Assembly (NCBI RefSeq): GCF_026094475.1
Contig: NZ_JAPELL010000001.1
Location: 867,832-931,831 of the forward strand
Direction: 5' to 3'
Length of the DNA: 64,000 bases
Source: Homoserinimonas sedimenticola
GTDB taxonomy: Bacteria; Actinomycetota; Actinomycetes; Actinomycetales; Microbacteriaceae
The notes below the pieces were generated by a model. It was not told the DNA's origin. It did not search any database and worked only from the letters and a program-made list of their open reading frames with translations. Below, in pieces: positions 28,854-36,178 of the stretch. The number at the start of each line of letters is the position of its first letter. Position 1 is the first letter of the stretch. The position numbers were made by a program, and so were the translations under genes.

Positions 28854-30668
28854 CTATTCCGCCAGTTGAGCCGCGAGGGGCTCGGAAGGCGTCGGCGTCG
28901 CGGCACTGACGGGCAGTGTGATGTAGAAGGTGGTGCCCTCGCCGACCGTCGACGTGACGGCGATGTCTCCGTCGTGAGACTGCACAATCTCACGCACGAT
29001 CGAGAGACCCAGCCCCGTGCCGGGCACGATGTTCTCTCGTGCGGTCGAGGCTCGGAAGAAGCGCTCGAACAGGCGCGGCAGCTCGTCGGCGGGGATGCCG
29101 ATACCCGTGTCGGCGATCGTGATCGTGACCGCGCGCATGCCCTCATGAAGCACTCCGACCATGACCTCGACGTGCACCGTGCCGTTCGCCGGGCTGAACT
29201 TCACGGCGTTCTCCATGACGTTCGTGAAGACGCGCTCCAGCTGGCCCTCATCGCCCTCCACGATCACGAGGTCGTCACAGTCGATATCGATGCCCACGCC
29301 GCGAGAGGCCGACAGCGGCCTCAGCGCCAGGGCGGCGCGCCTGAGCATCGGACCGACCTCGACGGCGGCGAGAGCAGGGGCGGCCTTGCCCGCCTCCATG
29401 CGCGCCATCATGAGCATGTTGCCGACGAGGTTCTCGAGCCGACGCGCGCTGCGTTCGGCGACGCGCAGCAGGTCTTTCGCCTCACCAGGGATGGGCCCCC
29501 CAGAACCGTCCAGCACGAGCTCGAGAAAGCCGAGGATTGACGTTAGCGGCGTGCGCATCTCGTGGCTGACAGTGCCGATGATGTCACTCTTGGACTTGTC
29601 GAGTTCCTTCAACCGCTCGACGACCTGCTCCTGCCCTTCGATGAGACGCGCAAGAGCCGCCTGCCGGAACATGACGGGGATCGCGGCGAGCGCGACAGTG
29701 GCTGCCGCGAGAACGAGAGCGACCGCGGGCACAGTCACCTGGGTGCCGAGCACGAGGACCCCGAGACCGGCCAGCACTGCGAGAGCGGGAATGGGGAGCA
29801 CCCGCACCATCGAGGCCTTCGCGCGAGGCTGAGGTTCGCATTGGCCGACGCCGATGACCCACCATGCCGCGAACGTCACGGCGGCGCACCAGAACACGTC
29901 GAGAGGCGTCCCTCCCAGATAGGCGTCGTTGTAGTCGAGCAGCGCGTAGGCGATATCGGCCCCGGTGAAGAGCAGAAGGCCGACAACGAGGAACAGCCAG
30001 CGGGGCCCCATCCGGAGCACAGGCGAGGCGGAGACCGCCACAATGACGGCGATGAGCAGGATGTCGAAGAGGGGGTACGCCGCGGTGATCGCCCCCTCGA
30101 GGAATGACCCCCCAGTCACCGCATACTCGAAGAGTGGAGAGAGAATGACGGCGAGCACCGCGGATGCCCCGAGCACGGCGATGAGACTGTCGAAGGCCAC
30201 GGAAGCAGTCGCCTTGCGCGACTGGCGCCGCACGAGCACGACGAGGGCCGCGAGCGTGAGCGGGTAGTAGAACAGGTAGCCGATGTCGGCGAGTGCGGGA
30301 GATGGCAGGTACCCCGTCTCATCCATCGCCAGCATGTAGTGGGTCTCGCCCAGGCTGTTGAAGGTGATGCCGATCGCCGCCAGGGTCACGTCCCATCGCG
30401 CGAACCTGGTCTGCACGGCGACGATCCAGAAGATCGCTGTCGCAAACCACTCAATCGTCAGGGTCAGGATGATGTCGACCGAGGCCGGCTGCGGTGCGCC
30501 GGGCAGCAGAAGCACAGCGAGATAGCCGACGTTGGCCACAATCGCGACGCCCATGAGGGCACGGATGACGCGGTCAAGCGCCCCCGCGGCGCGCGGCTGA
30601 TTCTTCGCGGGTGGCCGCGAGGCGTCCACACCGGTCGTAGCTGAACGCACCGCATTGGCATGAGGCAT
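28854..30668 (-). CDS. Orphan membrane sensor histidine kinase
   Basis: This 604-residue kinase has about ten hydrophobic segments between residues 35 and 340, then a HisKA domain with His369 (IIGTVSHEMRTPLTSILG) and an HATPase_c domain with N (MENAVKFS), G1 (DTGIGIPADEL) and G2 (GTGLGLSIV) boxes. The membrane part is not a known named sensor domain to me. No response regulator is adjacent, so the partner is encoded elsewhere. Two identical 10-base direct repeats lie upstream. Confidence 0.9.
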   Translation of the reverse strand: MPHANAVRSATTGVDASRPPAKNQPRAAGALDRVIRALMGVAIVANVGYLAVLLLPGAPQPASVDIILTLTIEWFATAIFWIVAVQTRFARWDVTLAAIGITFNSLGETHYMLAMDETGYLPSPALADIGYLFYYPLTLAALVVLVRRQSRKATASVAFDSLIAVLGASAVLAVILSPLFEYAVTGGSFLEGAITAAYPLFDILLIAVIVAVSASPVLRMGPRWLFLVVGLLLFTGADIAYALLDYNDAYLGGTPLDVFWCAAVTFAAWWVIGVGQCEPQPRAKASMVRVLPIPALAVLAGLGVLVLGTQVTVPAVALVLAAATVALAAIPVMFRQAALARLIEGQEQVVERLKELDKSKSDIIGTVSHEMRTPLTSILGFLELVLDGSGGPIPGEAKDLLRVAERSARRLENLVGNMLMMARMEAGKAAPALAAVEVGPMLRRAALALRPLSASRGVGIDIDCDDLVIVEGDEGQLERVFTNVMENAVKFSPANGTVHVEVMVGVLHEGMRAVTITIADTGIGIPADELPRLFERFFRASTARENIVPGTGLGLSIVREIVQSHDGDIAVTSTVGEGTTFYITLPVSAATPTPSEPLAAQLAE

Positions 30669-30718
30669 TTTTCCCCCGAACTAGTAACTCCCCATTGTTG
30701 CTCAAGTCGGAGAAGCCG

Positions 30719-30752
30719 TTGTACCCCAGTTCAGGTGGCGTTTTGTACCCCA
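30719..30752 (-). promoter_or_regulatory. Direct repeats upstream of the orphan kinase
   Basis: TTGTACCCCA occurs at 30719-30728 and again at 30743-30752, a 24-base spacing. They lie 51-84 bases before the kinase start, where a regulator could bind. Nothing else is visible in the 30669-30775 spacer. Confidence 0.35.
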
Positions 30753-30775
30753 CCCAGGGAAAGGCGGGAAAGAAG

Positions 30776-30807
30776 AAGCCCCACGCTTCACGAGAAGCGC
30801 GGGGCTT
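30776..30807 (-). terminator. Terminator of tRNA-Lys
   Basis: Fourteen-base arms at 30776-30789 and 30794-30807 pair with one G-U, around a 4-base loop. On the minus strand the stem is followed by TTCTTTCCC. It starts five bases past the tRNA 3' end. Confidence 0.7.
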
Positions 30808-30812
30808 TGCTG

Positions 30813-30885
<73 letters not shown>

Positions 30886-30988
30886 ATGGCGGCGAAGCGA
30901 GCTTCAGCGCCGAGGAACAAGATTAGCATGAGTAGCGGGCGTCGTCGAAACCGCCCCCTCCCCCGATCATTCCCCCGCAAGGAGAACC

Positions 30989-31459
30989 ATGCCCGAGACC
31001 CTGCCCGCCGTCGGAGACACCGCCCCCACCTTCACCCTTCCCGACCAGGACGGTTCCGAGGTATCGCTCTCCGATTTCGCCGGCCGCAGGGTCATCGTGT
31101 ACTTCTACCCTGCCGCGAGCACGCCGGGCTGCACGACGCAGGCGTGCGACTTCCGCGACAGCTTGAGCTCGCTGGCATCCGCCGGCTACGCCGTGCTGGG
31201 CGTCTCGAAGGATGAGCCCGCCAAGCTGCAGAAGTTCCGCGATGCCGAGGGCCTCACCTTCCCTCTCCTCAGCGATCCCGGACTCGAGGTGCACAAGGCC
31301 TACGGCGCGTGGGGCGAGAAGCAGAATTACGGCAAAACGATCGAGGGCACGATCCGCTCGACCTTCGTCATCGGGGAGGACGGCACGATCGAGCACGCCC
31401 TGCGCAACGTCAAGGCCACGGGGCACGTCGCCCGCATCCGCAAGCTCCTCGAGGTCTGA
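30989..31459 (+). CDS. bcp: Thioredoxin-dependent peroxiredoxin (Bcp/PrxQ)
   Basis: This 156-residue peroxiredoxin reduces hydroperoxides with electrons from thioredoxin. The motif YPAASTPGCTTQACDF gives the peroxidatic Cys48 and a resolving Cys53 five residues later, the atypical two-cysteine PrxQ arrangement. AAGGAG precedes the ATG. It is a single-gene unit beside tRNA-Lys. Confidence 0.95.
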   Translation: MPETLPAVGDTAPTFTLPDQDGSEVSLSDFAGRRVIVYFYPAASTPGCTTQACDFRDSLSSLASAGYAVLGVSKDEPAKLQKFRDAEGLTFPLLSDPGLEVHKAYGAWGEKQNYGKTIEGTIRSTFVIGEDGTIEHALRNVKATGHVARIRKLLEV

Positions 31460-31509
31460 CCGTGGAGATGCGACCCCGGAGACGTGAGCCGGGGGGCGGA
31501 TGCTTCGCC

Positions 31510-31947
31510 CTACGCCGGGCGGGCGGTTGCCGCCAGCACGGGCCGCGTGAAGGCGAGCACGATCGCGACGATCGAGGGGGCCAGTAGAGCCCACGCCAGG
31601 TCGGGACGCGCCGTCTCCCCCTGCAGCAGCCCCACTGCCACTGCGATCTGAAGCAGCTGCCAGACGACGACGCCTGCGCGCACCCAGGGCGCCCCGCGGA
31701 GCGTGTTCAGCGTGAGCGCGAAGAGCCAGGCCGTGGCGATGAGGGCAATGACGAGCAGGGCGATCGCGGAGGCGTAGGACGTCGGGACCTCGACGACCAG
31801 CTCGATGATGAGAAACACCGAGATCCCCCCCAGAAGGAGGCACTCGAGACCGACTATGAACGCGAGCAGGAGGAGCGCGAAGGGCCGACGACCAGCGTTC
31901 ACCGGGGGTTCATCGCCTAGCACATCAATATTTCGCTCTGCGTTCAC
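31510..31947 (-). CDS. Hypothetical four-helix membrane protein
   Basis: This 145-residue protein has a short polar N-terminus and four evenly spaced hydrophobic segments (about residues 22-48, 56-78, 86-106 and 114-136). The start is a GTG with AAGGAAA upstream. The family is not recognised, but the layout resembles small actinobacterial integral membrane proteins found beside whiB1. It is divergent from whiB1, with the whole 188-base control region between them. Confidence 0.65.
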   Translation of the reverse strand: MNAERNIDVLGDEPPVNAGRRPFALLLLAFIVGLECLLLGGISVFLIIELVVEVPTSYASAIALLVIALIATAWLFALTLNTLRGAPWVRAGVVVWQLLQIAVAVGLLQGETARPDLAWALLAPSIVAIVLAFTRPVLAATARPA

Positions 31948-32000
31948 AGTGTTTCCTTAGGGAAAAAATCGTTGATCTTCGACAACCGATATGAGAGTCT

Positions 32001-32056
32001 ATTGGAGGCAAATTTCAGCCCTCACAGAGCAGTGAGCAGTTGCCGAGAAACCCAAT
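32001..32056 (+). other. Nested inverted repeats in the whiB1 leader
   Basis: Three nested pairs can form: ATTGG/CCAAT (32001-32005 and 32052-32056), GGCAA/TTGCC (32007-32011 and 32040-32044) and CTCAC/GTGAG (32021-32025 and 32032-32036). They lie in an unusually AT-rich stretch 80-135 bases before whiB1 and could be a structured leader or an operator. Confidence 0.3.
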
Positions 32057-32135
32057 TCTCCCCCTTTTCACCCGAGGTTTTTCTGTATCGCTGCGCGATC
32101 TGTGAAGGGTCGCGCTCACCTAAGGAGCAACACGC

Positions 32136-32384
32136 ATGGATTGGCGCGATTCCGCCGCATGTCTCACGGCTGACCCCGAGCTCTTCTTCCCGGTCGGCAA
32201 CACCGGTCCCGCCGTGGACCAGATCGAGAAGGCAAAGTCGGTCTGCGCTCGCTGCAGCGTGACCGAGATGTGCCTTCAGTACGCCCTCGAGACCAACCAG
32301 GACTCGGGAGTCTGGGGCGGCCTCAGCGAGGACGAGCGCCGCGCGCTCAAGCGCCGCGCCGCTCGCGCCCGCCGCGCCTCCTAG
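32136..32384 (+). CDS. whiB1: WhiB-family iron-sulfur regulator, WhiB1 type
   Basis: This 82-residue protein binds a [4Fe-4S] cluster through Cys9, Cys37, Cys40 and Cys46 and carries the GVWGG turn (residues 58-62) followed by a basic tail (RRALKRRAARARRAS) for DNA. WhiB1 is a nitric-oxide-sensitive, essential regulator in mycobacteria that partners with the primary sigma factor. Size, motif spacing and its place beside pdtaS match WhiB1. AAGGAG precedes the ATG. A strong terminator follows 22 bases after the stop. Confidence 0.95.
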   Translation: MDWRDSAACLTADPELFFPVGNTGPAVDQIEKAKSVCARCSVTEMCLQYALETNQDSGVWGGLSEDERRALKRRAARARRAS

Positions 32385-32405
32385 ACGCAACACTCTCCAC
32401 ACACG

Positions 32406-32439
32406 AACACCGGCCCACTAGAGATGGTGGGCCGGTGTT
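32406..32439. terminator. Terminator between whiB1 and pdtaS
   Basis: Perfect 13-bp arms at 32406-32418 and 32427-32439 enclose an 8-base loop, and the plus strand continues GTTTTGCG. It ends whiB1 and probably also the convergent pdtaS. Confidence 0.85.
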
Positions 32440-32484
32440 TTGCGTCTGGTTCGAAGTCCTGCGCCCCGCGGTCGCGCCCGCCGG

Positions 32485-33978
32485 TCAGTCTCGCTCGATC
32501 CAGCCGAGCGGGATCTCGATCGTCACCTCGGTTCCACTGCCCATAAGGGTGTGCCAGTCGATCGTTCCGCTCAGCTCGCCCTGGATGAGGGTGCGGACAA
32601 TCTGCGTGCCGAGGCCGGCACCCACTCGGCCCTCGGGGAGGCCGCTTCCGTTGTCGCGCACGCGCACCCGAAGCATCTCGAGCGTGCGCTCGACGACGAT
32701 CTCGACCTGCCCCTCACGGTCGGCGAGACCGTGCTCGACGGCATTCGTCACGAGCTCGGTGAGGGCGAGGGCGAGCGGCGTCGCATAGGCGCTCGGCAGC
32801 TCGCCGAAGCTCCCGTCGAACTTCGCGGTCGCCTTCGTGCCGTGGTTGGAGGCGACCTCCGCGATGAGGCGCAACACGCGCTCGAAGACAACGTCGAAGT
32901 TGACGTTCTGGGTCAGGCCCTCGCTGAGGGTGTCATGCACGACCGCGATCGCTTCGACGCGGCGCATCGCCTGGCTCAGAGACTCCCGCGCCTCCTCGCT
33001 GTGCGAGCGACGCGCTTGGATGCGCAGCAGGGACGCCACGGTCTGCAGGTTGTTCTTGACCCGGTGGTGGATCTCGCGGATCGTGGCATCCTTCGTGATC
33101 AGTTCACGCTCCTGATGCCGGAGCTCCGTGACGTCACGGCAGAGCACGATCGCGCCGACGCGCTCGCCCCGCTCTCGGATAGGAATGGCGCGCAGGGTCA
33201 CGGTGACTCCGCGCGCCTCGATGTCGGTGCGCCAGGGTGCGCGGCCCGTGACGACGAGCGGCAGTGATTCGTCGACGATGAGCTTGCCCGCCAGCAGTTG
33301 CGTCGTCACCTCGGCGAGGGACTCCCCCTCGAGCTCTCCCGAGAAGCCCATGCGGTTGAAGGCAGAGAGGCCGTTGGGGCTCGCGAAGGTCACGTCACCA
33401 TCGACGTCGAGACGCACGAGACCGTCGGATGCTCGGGGTGCGCCCCGGCGCGGCCCCGCCGGCGCGGCCAGATCGGGGAAATCGCCGCTCGCGATCATGC
33501 GGAACAACTCGTTGGCGCATTCATTGAACGTCAGCTCCTGCCGACTCGGGGTGCGCGCCTCGCTCAGATTCGTGTGCTTCGAGATGACGGCGATCGGATG
33601 CTCGGTCGTCTCGGGTGCGCTCGCCGAAAGCCTGCGGAAGACAGGTACAGCCCGCACCCGCGTGGGCGTCTCCTCATACCAGTCGGGTGCCGAGGAGTCG
33701 ACGATCTGCCCGCTCTCGAAGGCATCCGTCACCTGCTTCTTCCACTCAGGCTTGACCGGCTGCCCCACGAAGTCGCGGTAGAACAGCGTGGCAGAGCTCG
33801 AGGGTCTCGCGTGCGACACGGCGATGAAGCCGCCATCGGCCGAGGGCACCCAGAGCACGATGTCGGCGAAGGCGAGGTCGGCCAGCAGCTGCCAGTCCCC
33901 GATGAGCAGGTGGAGCCACTCGATGTCCGCCTCACTGAGGCGACCCTGGGCACTGACGAGATCGGAGAGCGTCGACAC
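32485..33978 (-). CDS. pdtaS: Cytosolic sensor histidine kinase PdtaS
   Basis: This 497-residue kinase has a GAF-like N-terminal domain (about 1-150), a PAS domain (about 188-285) and a HisKA_2 domain with REIHHRVKNNLQTVASLL, where His304 or His305 is phosphorylated, then an HATPase domain (LVTNAVEHG). PdtaS phosphorylates PdtaR, an ANTAR RNA-binding regulator not in this window. Position beside whiB1 is conserved with Mycobacterium. The GTG start at 33978 lacks a ribosome binding site. The ORF reads further upstream but overlaps the DUF6716 gene. Confidence 0.92.
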   Translation of the reverse strand: MSTLSDLVSAQGRLSEADIEWLHLLIGDWQLLADLAFADIVLWVPSADGGFIAVSHARPSSSATLFYRDFVGQPVKPEWKKQVTDAFESGQIVDSSAPDWYEETPTRVRAVPVFRRLSASAPETTEHPIAVISKHTNLSEARTPSRQELTFNECANELFRMIASGDFPDLAAPAGPRRGAPRASDGLVRLDVDGDVTFASPNGLSAFNRMGFSGELEGESLAEVTTQLLAGKLIVDESLPLVVTGRAPWRTDIEARGVTVTLRAIPIRERGERVGAIVLCRDVTELRHQERELITKDATIREIHHRVKNNLQTVASLLRIQARRSHSEEARESLSQAMRRVEAIAVVHDTLSEGLTQNVNFDVVFERVLRLIAEVASNHGTKATAKFDGSFGELPSAYATPLALALTELVTNAVEHGLADREGQVEIVVERTLEMLRVRVRDNGSGLPEGRVGAGLGTQIVRTLIQGELSGTIDWHTLMGSGTEVTIEIPLGWIERD

Positions 33979-33982
33979 GCTT

Positions 33983-35272
33983 CTAGGGTAGTCGGCGCGC
34001 GAGCTCTGGCTGACGCGCCTGGGGAGGGGCGGATGCCGCATCCGCTGGTGACCGCAGCAGTCTCGCGATCTTGCGCCACCGCCGTACCAGCCAGCGGGCA
34101 GGGGTGCCGATCGCGACCGCGACCACACCCGACAGGGATCGGTCAAACTCGCCGAGGGCACGGCGCCGGTCCCAGGCGTGGCGGAGGGCACCGCCGAGCA
34201 CCCGCTCGCGCGGGATCCGCCACGGGAGCTCTCCGCGATCCCTCGCCGCCACAAGCTCCTCGACCCTCTCGAACCAATCGTCGAACTCGCGCCCGTGCAG
34301 GTAGTTGTCGTGCACCCAGCTCTCGTCGGCACGGCGGAAACGTGCCGCCACGAGGTCGTCGCTGCCGGCGAGCAGGCCACTCCCCTCGAAGACCGTGTTG
34401 ATGAGTCCGGGCATCACCCCGAAGTCGTCGACCAGCAGCACGGGGATGCCTGCGGCAACCGCCTCGACGGCGGCCGTCGAGCTGACCGTGACGAGGGCGC
34501 TCGCCCCGGCCAGGTGCGCCGACATGGGGCCGCCCGCGACGACGAGGTTGTCGGGAGCCGGCGGCGACAGCTCCCCCATGATGGATGCGAAGTCGTGCTC
34601 CTCCGCGTGCGTCTGCGCCTCCCCCGGCGCCGCCCGCACCTTCACGACGACACGCCGCTCGGGATGCCGGCGTGCGCACTCCGCGAGCCACCCGAGCAGA
34701 AGCATCCGGTCGTCGCGCTCGCGCGGCACGATCGCCTGGGCCGCGAAGATGATGTCGCCCCCGGGGTCGCCCGGGGCGGGGTTGTCGGGCACGAAGGGCA
34801 GCGTCGAGAGGGCGAAGCGCTGCGGATGCCCCATCTTTCGAGCAAGCTCCGTGAAGTCGCGCACCTCGCGCCTGCTGTGCAGCACGATGAGGTCGGCATG
34901 CGCCCGGTAGACGATGGCCTTGCGGGCGGCGGGAATCGTGATTCCGGGCAGGCCCGTGATGAAGACGGGCCGCCACAGGGCCCGGCGCACGGCGCGGGCG
35001 ATGACCCGCACGACGGGGCCGCGCACCGCCGCGAGCACCACATCGGGGCCGCGCTCGTCGATCAGGGCGGTCAGCTGTGCGAGATCCGCGAAGGTCACAT
35101 CGGCGGGGGCGAAATCGGTGCCAACGAGAGCCGTCTCGAGCTGTGCGTCGCTCGGCTGGACGGGCGAACGCAGCACGACGAGCTCACGACGCCACGCGGC
35201 AGGCAGCCGCGATGCCAGGGCGGCCCCCCATTTGACGTAGGAGTCGGAGTCGCCGATGACGAGCATCCTCAT
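33983..35272 (-). CDS. DUF6716 protein, putative nonulosonate/polysialic transferase
   Basis: This 429-residue soluble protein opens like a nucleotide-sugar-dependent transferase (MLVIGDSDSYVKWGAALASR). Its C-terminal half has the GT-B style pattern ALVTVSSTAAVEAVAAGIPV followed by LLVDDFG. It matches the actinobacterial DUF6716 family. A basic, arginine-rich tail (last 70 residues) could sit at the membrane. It ends an operon with the CMP-sugar synthetase and NeuB. From that context it may transfer a nonulosonic acid, but no catalytic residue can be named. Confidence 0.75.
   Translation of the reverse strand: MRMLVIGDSDSYVKWGAALASRLPAAWRRELVVLRSPVQPSDAQLETALVGTDFAPADVTFADLAQLTALIDERGPDVVLAAVRGPVVRVIARAVRRALWRPVFITGLPGITIPAARKAIVYRAHADLIVLHSRREVRDFTELARKMGHPQRFALSTLPFVPDNPAPGDPGGDIIFAAQAIVPRERDDRMLLLGWLAECARRHPERRVVVKVRAAPGEAQTHAEEHDFASIMGELSPPAPDNLVVAGGPMSAHLAGASALVTVSSTAAVEAVAAGIPVLLVDDFGVMPGLINTVFEGSGLLAGSDDLVAARFRRADESWVHDNYLHGREFDDWFERVEELVAARDRGELPWRIPRERVLGGALRHAWDRRRALGEFDRSLSGVVAVAIGTPARWLVRRWRKIARLLRSPADAASAPPQARQPELARRLP
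33985..33990 (-). promoter_or_regulatory. -10-like element for leaderless pdtaS
   Basis: On the minus strand TACCCT fits TAnnnT and lies six bases before the pdtaS GTG. It overlaps the last codons of the DUF6716 gene, so pdtaS could be transcribed independently of the sugar module just upstream. Confidence 0.4.
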
Positions 35273-35275
35273 GCG

Positions 35276-36178
35276 TCAGCCTGTCACGGAGGCGACGGGG
35301 GCGTCCTGCGGCACGACGCGGCGCAGCTTCGCGAGGGGCGCGAGCTCACCCGGGAAGACTCGCTTGACGCCGTCGCCCATCGCCTGCTCGATCACACGGA
35401 TGTCGCGCACAAGGTGCTCAAGGCCCTGCGGCTCGAGGGACGCGGCGTGGTCGGAGCCCCACATGGTGCGATCGAGCGTGATGTGCCGCTCGACGACGGT
35501 GGCGCCCAGCGCGACCGCCGCGAGAGAGATCTGCAGCCCCCGCTCATGCCCCGAGTAACCGATCGGCACGCCCGGATAGCGACGGCGGAGCGTCTCGATC
35601 GTGCGAAGGTTCGCCTCCTCAGGCGGCATGGGATACGTCGAGGTCGCGTGCAGGAGAACGAGCTTCTCGCGGTCGAAGTGCGAGACGGCGTCGTCGATCT
35701 CGTCGATCGTGGACATGCCGGTCGACAGGATGATCGGCTTGCCCGTCGCGGCGAGGGCGGCCAGCAGCTCGTGATCAGTCACGGAGGCGGAGGCCACCTT
35801 GTGTGCGACAACTCCGAGGTCCTCCAGGAAGGTGACGGAAGGCACGTCCCACGGCGAGGCGAACCAGTGCAGGCCCCGCATGGTCGCGTAATCTCCCAGC
35901 TCGATGTACTGCTCGCGATCGAACTCCACGCGGTAGCGGTACTCCAGGTAGGTCATGGTGCCCCAGGGGGTCTCCCGCGGCATCGACTTCATGTGCTCGG
36001 GCGTCGAGATCTCGGGCGTGCGCTTCTGGAACTTCACCGCCTGCGCGCCCGCGTCGGCCGCGACATCGATGAGCCGCTTGGCGAGCTCGACGTCCCCGTT
36101 GTGGTTCAAGCCGATCTCGCCGATCACATAGACGGGCGATTCGGGGCCGACGGGGGTTCCTGCAATCGTGACGGTCAC
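35276..36178 (-). CDS. neuB: N-acetylneuraminate synthase-like protein (NeuB), no SAF domain
   Basis: This 300-residue TIM-barrel enzyme condenses phosphoenolpyruvate with a six-carbon amino sugar to form a nine-carbon nonulosonic acid. EIGLNHNGDVELAKRLID and the AQAVKFQKR element are near the N-terminus; TVVERHITLDRTMWGSDHAA is near the end. Classical NeuB is about 345 residues and ends in a SAF (antifreeze-like) domain that caps the partner active site. Here the protein stops right after LRRVVPQDAP, so that domain is absent. The GTG at 36178 overlaps the stop of the upstream synthetase (GTGA) and follows GGAG. Confidence 0.88.
   Translation of the reverse strand: MTVTIAGTPVGPESPVYVIGEIGLNHNGDVELAKRLIDVAADAGAQAVKFQKRTPEISTPEHMKSMPRETPWGTMTYLEYRYRVEFDREQYIELGDYATMRGLHWFASPWDVPSVTFLEDLGVVAHKVASASVTDHELLAALAATGKPIILSTGMSTIDEIDDAVSHFDREKLVLLHATSTYPMPPEEANLRTIETLRRRYPGVPIGYSGHERGLQISLAAVALGATVVERHITLDRTMWGSDHAASLEPQGLEHLVRDIRVIEQAMGDGVKRVFPGELAPLAKLRRVVPQDAPVASVTG

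Noticed and set aside
32021..32036. CRP/GlxR site before whiB1
   Set aside because: CTCAC-N6-GTGAG has the half-sites reversed relative to the GTGA-N6-TCAC consensus.
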